This document shows, piece by piece, positions 50,192 through 53,321 of a stretch of DNA of 53,321 nucleotides. Each line of letters opens with the position of its first letter. Position 1 is the first letter of the stretch. Source of the DNA: Bryobacterales bacterium. GTDB lineage: Bacteria; Acidobacteriota; Terriglobia; Bryobacterales; Bryobacteraceae. The notes below the pieces were generated by a model. It saw only the letters and a program-made list of their open reading frames with translations, searched no databases and had not been told where the DNA came from. The stretch covers positions 1-53,321 of the forward strand of contig JAEUQF010000346.1 of the NCBI GenBank assembly GCA_016789745.1. Direction: 5' to 3'. Made by a program: the position numbers and the translations under genes.

Positions 50192-50761
50192 CTACTGCTC
50201 AAACAAAACGTACTCGTCCGGTTCCCACAACGGCTTCTCAAGCCGGCTCCGCATGCTACGCTCCTCCACCGCCACTTCCTGCAGCAACTGCCCTTCCTGC
50301 CGCCCCAGCGCCCTCACCATCGCCCGCCCGGTCTCGGTGTAGAAGCGCACCTGCAGCGGCTGGTTTCCCCCCAGCCGCCCGGCCCGGATCGGAATGCCCT
50401 CCGTCTTCAAAAACTCGCGCACAAACTCGCGGTTCCGCGTCCCCACCCGCAGGCTCCCGAAGCCGCGCAGATTCGCTCCGCCGAACACCTTCGCCTGCAA
50501 TCGCCCCCGCTCAGCCCCCAGTTGCATCAGCCGGTTGATCAGCAGTTCCATCGCGTGCACCCCATAACGAGCCGCATCCGCATCCCGCCGCGCTGTTCCC
50601 GGCAATAGAAAGTGATTCAGCCCCCCGATGCGCGCCGCTTCGTCATATAAACACGCCGCCACGCAGGAGCCCAGCAGCGTCTGCACGCGCGCCGGCTGGC
50701 TGCTGGCAAACACCTCCCCCACGTACACAACCTTCTCTACCAGTTCCTCCCTTCTACTCAT
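50192..50761 (-). CDS. cheD: Chemoreceptor glutamine deamidase
   Basis: 189 residues. Cys33 in LLGSCVAACLYD and His50 in GLNHFLLPG are the catalytic pair. VFGGANLRGF and LGGNQPLQVRFYTETG follow as in CheD. It deamidates MCP glutamines to glutamate, making them methylation sites. The start (ATG 50761) overlaps the cheR stop by ATGA. The gap to cheB is 8 bp. Confidence 0.96.
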   Translation of the reverse strand: MSRREELVEKVVYVGEVFASSQPARVQTLLGSCVAACLYDEAARIGGLNHFLLPGTARRDADAARYGVHAMELLINRLMQLGAERGRLQAKVFGGANLRGFGSLRVGTRNREFVREFLKTEGIPIRAGRLGGNQPLQVRFYTETGRAMVRALGRQEGQLLQEVAVEERSMRSRLEKPLWEPDEYVLFEQ

Positions 50762-51591
50762 TGCCCGCCACCCCACTGGCCGACACGCTTGCGGTATACC
50801 GTGTGCGCAACCGTCTCCACCTGGTGCGCCATCCAATGCAGGCTCTCGCTGTGCCCCAAAAACAACAATCCGTCGGGCACCAGCCGCCCCAGCAGCCGCT
50901 CCACCACCCGCTGCTGCGTTTCCCGGTCGAAATAGATCAGCACATTGCGGCAGAAGACCGCGTCAAACCGCTCCCCCACCGGCCATTGCTCGCCTACCAG
51001 GTTCACCCGCCGGAACTCGACATGGCGCCGTACCTCCGGCCGCACACACGCCTGCCCGCTGTACTTGCCGCGCCCGCGCAGAAAGTAGCGCGGCTTCATC
51101 CCCGCCGGCAGCGTCCGCAGCCGGTCTTCGCCATAAATGCCAGCCGCCGCCGCCGCCAGCACCTCGGTGTCGATATCGGTCGCCAGAATACTCCACGGCG
51201 CCTGCATCCCGAACACCTCAGCCAGCGTCATCGCCAGCGAATACGGCTCCTCGCCGGTCGAACTCGCCGCGCACCACAACCGTGTCGCCGACCCGCGCCC
51301 GGCCACCCAGTCCTTCAAGACAATGAAATGCTCCGGCTCGCGGAAAAAGTCCGTCTTGTTCGTCGTGACCCGGTTGATGGCATGCACCAGCTCCGACCCG
51401 CCGGCGTCGGCCGTCTCCAGCCAGACCCGGTAGGCATGCAGGTCATCGAGCCGCAGTTCCCGCAGCCGCCGCGACAGCCGCGACGCCAGCATCGACCGTT
51501 TCTGGTCGCCCAGCCAGATCCCCGTTTCTTTGTGGATGAGGCTCCGGAAGAACCGGAAATCCTCATCCCGCATGCCACCGCGCGTATCCAT
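50758..51591 (-). CDS. cheR: Chemotaxis protein methyltransferase
   Basis: 277 residues. The N-terminal helical domain includes ETGIWLGDQKRSMLASRLSRR. The SAM-binding catalytic domain has WCAASSTGEEPYSLAM, ILATDIDTEVL and AVFCRNVLIYFD. It methylates glutamates of the MCP (EC 2.1.1.80). The N-domain beta insertion that binds the C-terminal pentapeptide of receptors could be present here, which matters because the operon's MCP carries such a peptide. It overlaps cheD. Confidence 0.96.
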   Translation of the reverse strand: MDTRGGMRDEDFRFFRSLIHKETGIWLGDQKRSMLASRLSRRLRELRLDDLHAYRVWLETADAGGSELVHAINRVTTNKTDFFREPEHFIVLKDWVAGRGSATRLWCAASSTGEEPYSLAMTLAEVFGMQAPWSILATDIDTEVLAAAAAGIYGEDRLRTLPAGMKPRYFLRGRGKYSGQACVRPEVRRHVEFRRVNLVGEQWPVGERFDAVFCRNVLIYFDRETQQRVVERLLGRLVPDGLLFLGHSESLHWMAHQVETVAHTVYRKRVGQWGGGQ

Positions 51592-51610
51592 GGGAACACT
51601 CCCGCTTCGG

Positions 51611-52114
51611 CTAGTCCACGCCGCCGGCCGCCGCCAGGTCCTCCCCCAGCAGACGGTCCACGTCGAGAATCGCCACCAGACGCTCGTTTACCGTCGTCAT
51701 CCCGCGCATAAACCGCGTGTCCACGCTGACGCCCAACTCCGGCGGCGCCTGGATGTCCTCCTCCTTGATATCCAGGACGTCGCTCACCGCATCCACGATC
51801 AGCCCCATCGTCTTCGATGCCACCGCTACCAGAATAATCACCGTGAACTTGGTGTACTCCATCAGTTCCATCGAAAACTTCGCCCGCAGATCCACCACCG
51901 GAACCACCGCGCCGCGGAGGTTGATCACCCCCTTGATGTGCGGTGGTGTGTTTGGAATCCGCGTGATATTGGAGTAGCCCTTGATCTCCTGCACGCGCAG
52001 GATGTCAATGCCGTACTCCTCTTCCCCGATCCGGAAGCTCAGACACTGGCTGCCGGTCTGCGCCCCCGTATCGAGCACCGCCGCGCCCGCTGCCGCCCCT
52101 GTTTGTGTCGACAT
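51611..52114 (-). CDS. cheW: Chemotaxis coupling protein
   Basis: About 167 residues. The CheW fold has CLSFRIGEEEYGIDILRVQEI, IPNTPPHIKGVINLRGAVVPVVDLR and GLIVDAVSDVLDI. It links the MCP to the kinase CheA. The start is the ATG at 52114, 16 bp after the mcp stop and behind GGGAGG. The N-terminal 25 residues are Ala/Thr-rich and flexible. Confidence 0.97.
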   Translation of the reverse strand: MSTQTGAAAGAAVLDTGAQTGSQCLSFRIGEEEYGIDILRVQEIKGYSNITRIPNTPPHIKGVINLRGAVVPVVDLRAKFSMELMEYTKFTVIILVAVASKTMGLIVDAVSDVLDIKEEDIQAPPELGVSVDTRFMRGMTTVNERLVAILDVDRLLGEDLAAAGGVD

Positions 52115-52130
52115 TGGTCTGGCCTCCCGC

Positions 52131-53321
52131 TTAGTATTCCTCAAACCCGTCTTCGCCCGCCGTCACCGGCTTGGCCGCCACGGCGGCTTCCGGAGGCGTG
52201 GCCGCATGCAGTGCCGCCAGGGACCGCGCCGACGTCGGTTTCACGCTGCGCCGCGGCACGGCCGGCGCCTTCGCCTTCGCCCGCGGACGCGCATGATGCT
52301 GCGCCGCGCCGTCATCGCCCAGCCGGAAGCGCGAAATCAGCTCCTGCATCCGCGCCGACTGTTCATTCAACGTCTGCGCCGTCGCACTCAGTTCCTCGGT
52401 CTGCGCCGCGTTGGCCTGCGTTACCTTGTCCATCTGCGTCATTGCCTTGGCCACCTGGTCGATCCCAGTTGCCTGCTCGCCCGACGCCGCCGCGATCTCG
52501 CTCACGATATCGGTCACACGCTTCACGCTGGTCACAATCTCTTCCAACGTCGCGCCCGACTTGTTCACCAGTTCGGTGCCCGAATCCACCTTCCGCACCG
52601 AGTCCTGGATCAGCGTCTTGATCTCCTTGGCCGCCGTCGCGCTGCGCTGCGCCAGATTCCGGACCTCGGCCGCCACTACCGCAAAGCCGCGTCCCTGCTC
52701 CCCGGCCCGCGCCGCTTCCACCGCCGCGTTCAGCGCCAGCAGATTCGTTTGGAAGGCAATCTCATCGATGGTCGTGATGATGTCGGCAATGCGTTTCGAG
52801 GCATGATTGATCTCGCCCATCGCGGTCACCGCCGAACCCACCACCTGGCTGCCCTGTCCGGCCGCCTCTCGCGACCCGGCCGCCAGTTGATTGGCCTGCC
52901 GCGCGCTGTCGGCATTCTGCTTCACCGTCGCCGTGATCTCTTCCAAACTCGCCGACGTCTCTTCCAGGCTCGACGCCTGTTCCTGCGCGCCCGAACTCAG
53001 CTCTTCACTTGCCGACGCCAGGTTCTCGGCCGCCTCGGACACCTCGCCCGACCGCGACCGGATCTCGGTCAACGCCGACCGCATGTCCTCCACCGCCCGG
53101 TTCAACGATGCCGCCATCTGGCCCACTTCATCTTTTGAACGCGTTTCCATGTGCACCGTGAAGTCGCCTTCGGCCACCCGCCCCAGAACCGCAGCCGCTT
53201 CCTTCAGCGGATTGGCGATAATCCGGCCCAGGCTGAGCGCCAGAATCAAGGCCACCACCAGCGCGCCCACCGTTGCCGTGAGCACCGCCAGCCAGGCTGC
53301 TTCATAGGTCTGCTGCGCCCC
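52131..53321 (-). CDS. Methyl-accepting chemotaxis protein, N-terminus beyond window edge
   Basis: Only the C-terminal 396 residues lie in the window. The last transmembrane helix (VGALVVALILALSL) leads into a HAMP domain, then two methylation helices (SSLEETSASLEEITATV) and the signalling hairpin with IDEIAFQTNLLALNAAVEAARAG and GRGFAVVAAEVRNLA. A basic, Ala/Pro-rich linker of about 60 residues follows. The last five residues GFEEY match the CheR/CheB tether consensus x-aromatic-x-x-aromatic. It is the first visible gene of the operon mcp-cheW-cheR-cheD-cheB. The ligand domain is outside the window. Confidence 0.95.
   Translation of the reverse strand, partial: GAQQTYEAAWLAVLTATVGALVVALILALSLGRIIANPLKEAAAVLGRVAEGDFTVHMETRSKDEVGQMAASLNRAVEDMRSALTEIRSRSGEVSEAAENLASASEELSSGAQEQASSLEETSASLEEITATVKQNADSARQANQLAAGSREAAGQGSQVVGSAVTAMGEINHASKRIADIITTIDEIAFQTNLLALNAAVEAARAGEQGRGFAVVAAEVRNLAQRSATAAKEIKTLIQDSVRKVDSGTELVNKSGATLEEIVTSVKRVTDIVSEIAAASGEQATGIDQVAKAMTQMDKVTQANAAQTEELSATAQTLNEQSARMQELISRFRLGDDGAAQHHARPRAKAKAPAVPRRSVKPTSARSLAALHAATPPEAAVAAKPVTAGEDGFEEY

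Overview
The window looks like a chromosomal segment of an acidobacterium close to Candidatus Solibacter (order Bryobacterales). Evidence for this is the high GC content, many Tat-type signal peptides, a secreted protease ending in the Solibacter-type C-terminal domain (TIGR03437 type), a lone ADOP-type duplicated permease, PEP-CTERM proteins, and a TolB-like propeller fused to a DNA-binding-like N-terminus. Housekeeping genes are interleaved with secreted enzymes. The assignment is an inference from gene content only.

Left edge (1-1800): a mobile-element type cassette read leftwards, consisting of a small unknown ORF, a DUF2924 protein and a serine recombinase cut by the window edge. It lies on the 3' side of a tRNA-Asn(GTT) gene. 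From 1.8 to 12.5 kb: Tat-exported alpha/beta hydrolase, GT-C type membrane glycosyltransferase, serS, Tat-exported lactonase propeller, a decayed methyltransferase, DsbA-like thiol oxidoreductase, M28 peptidase with a PDZ domain, an unknown gene and a LarA-like protein. From 12.5 to 19 kb: orphan Flp pilin, a DUF362 lipoprotein overlapping an alpha/alpha-toroid protein, a SPOR-like membrane protein, xylose isomerase, DUF2905, lepB, and a degenerate receiver coupled to a membrane protein.

From 19 to 28.7 kb: trypsin-like protease translationally coupled to a Cys-motif protein, divergent Tat-exported SelA-like and enolase-superfamily enzymes, a ferritin-like protein with Gly/Thr repeats at both ends, ROK kinase, NUDIX hydrolase, a small secreted protein and a zinc-ribbon protein. 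From 28.8 to 35.7 kb: pyk-guaB and short-spaced followers, a Uma2 gene followed by a decayed second copy, LOG and xseA. From 35.8 to 41.1 kb: a complete isc operon (iscR-iscS-iscU-iscA-hscB-hscA-iscX) with a near-consensus promoter, an internal hairpin, and no ferredoxin gene.

From 41 to 49.1 kb: ADOP permease, two tandem PEP-CTERM paralogues, a probable one-component membrane regulator with a WD40/TolB propeller, a cyclase-family enzyme, an intergenic tandem GATGNACGCA repeat, and diaminopropionate ammonia-lyase. From 49.1 to the end: a leftward chemotaxis operon mcp-cheW-cheR-cheD-cheB. Its MCP (cut at the right edge) ends in a pentapeptide matching the CheR/CheB tether consensus.

The observations most worth following up are the membrane regulator-propeller fusion, the protease/Cys-protein couple, the exported SelA-like/enolase pair, the repeat-flanked ferritin-like protein, the recombinase cassette beside tRNA-Asn, and the isc operon structure.
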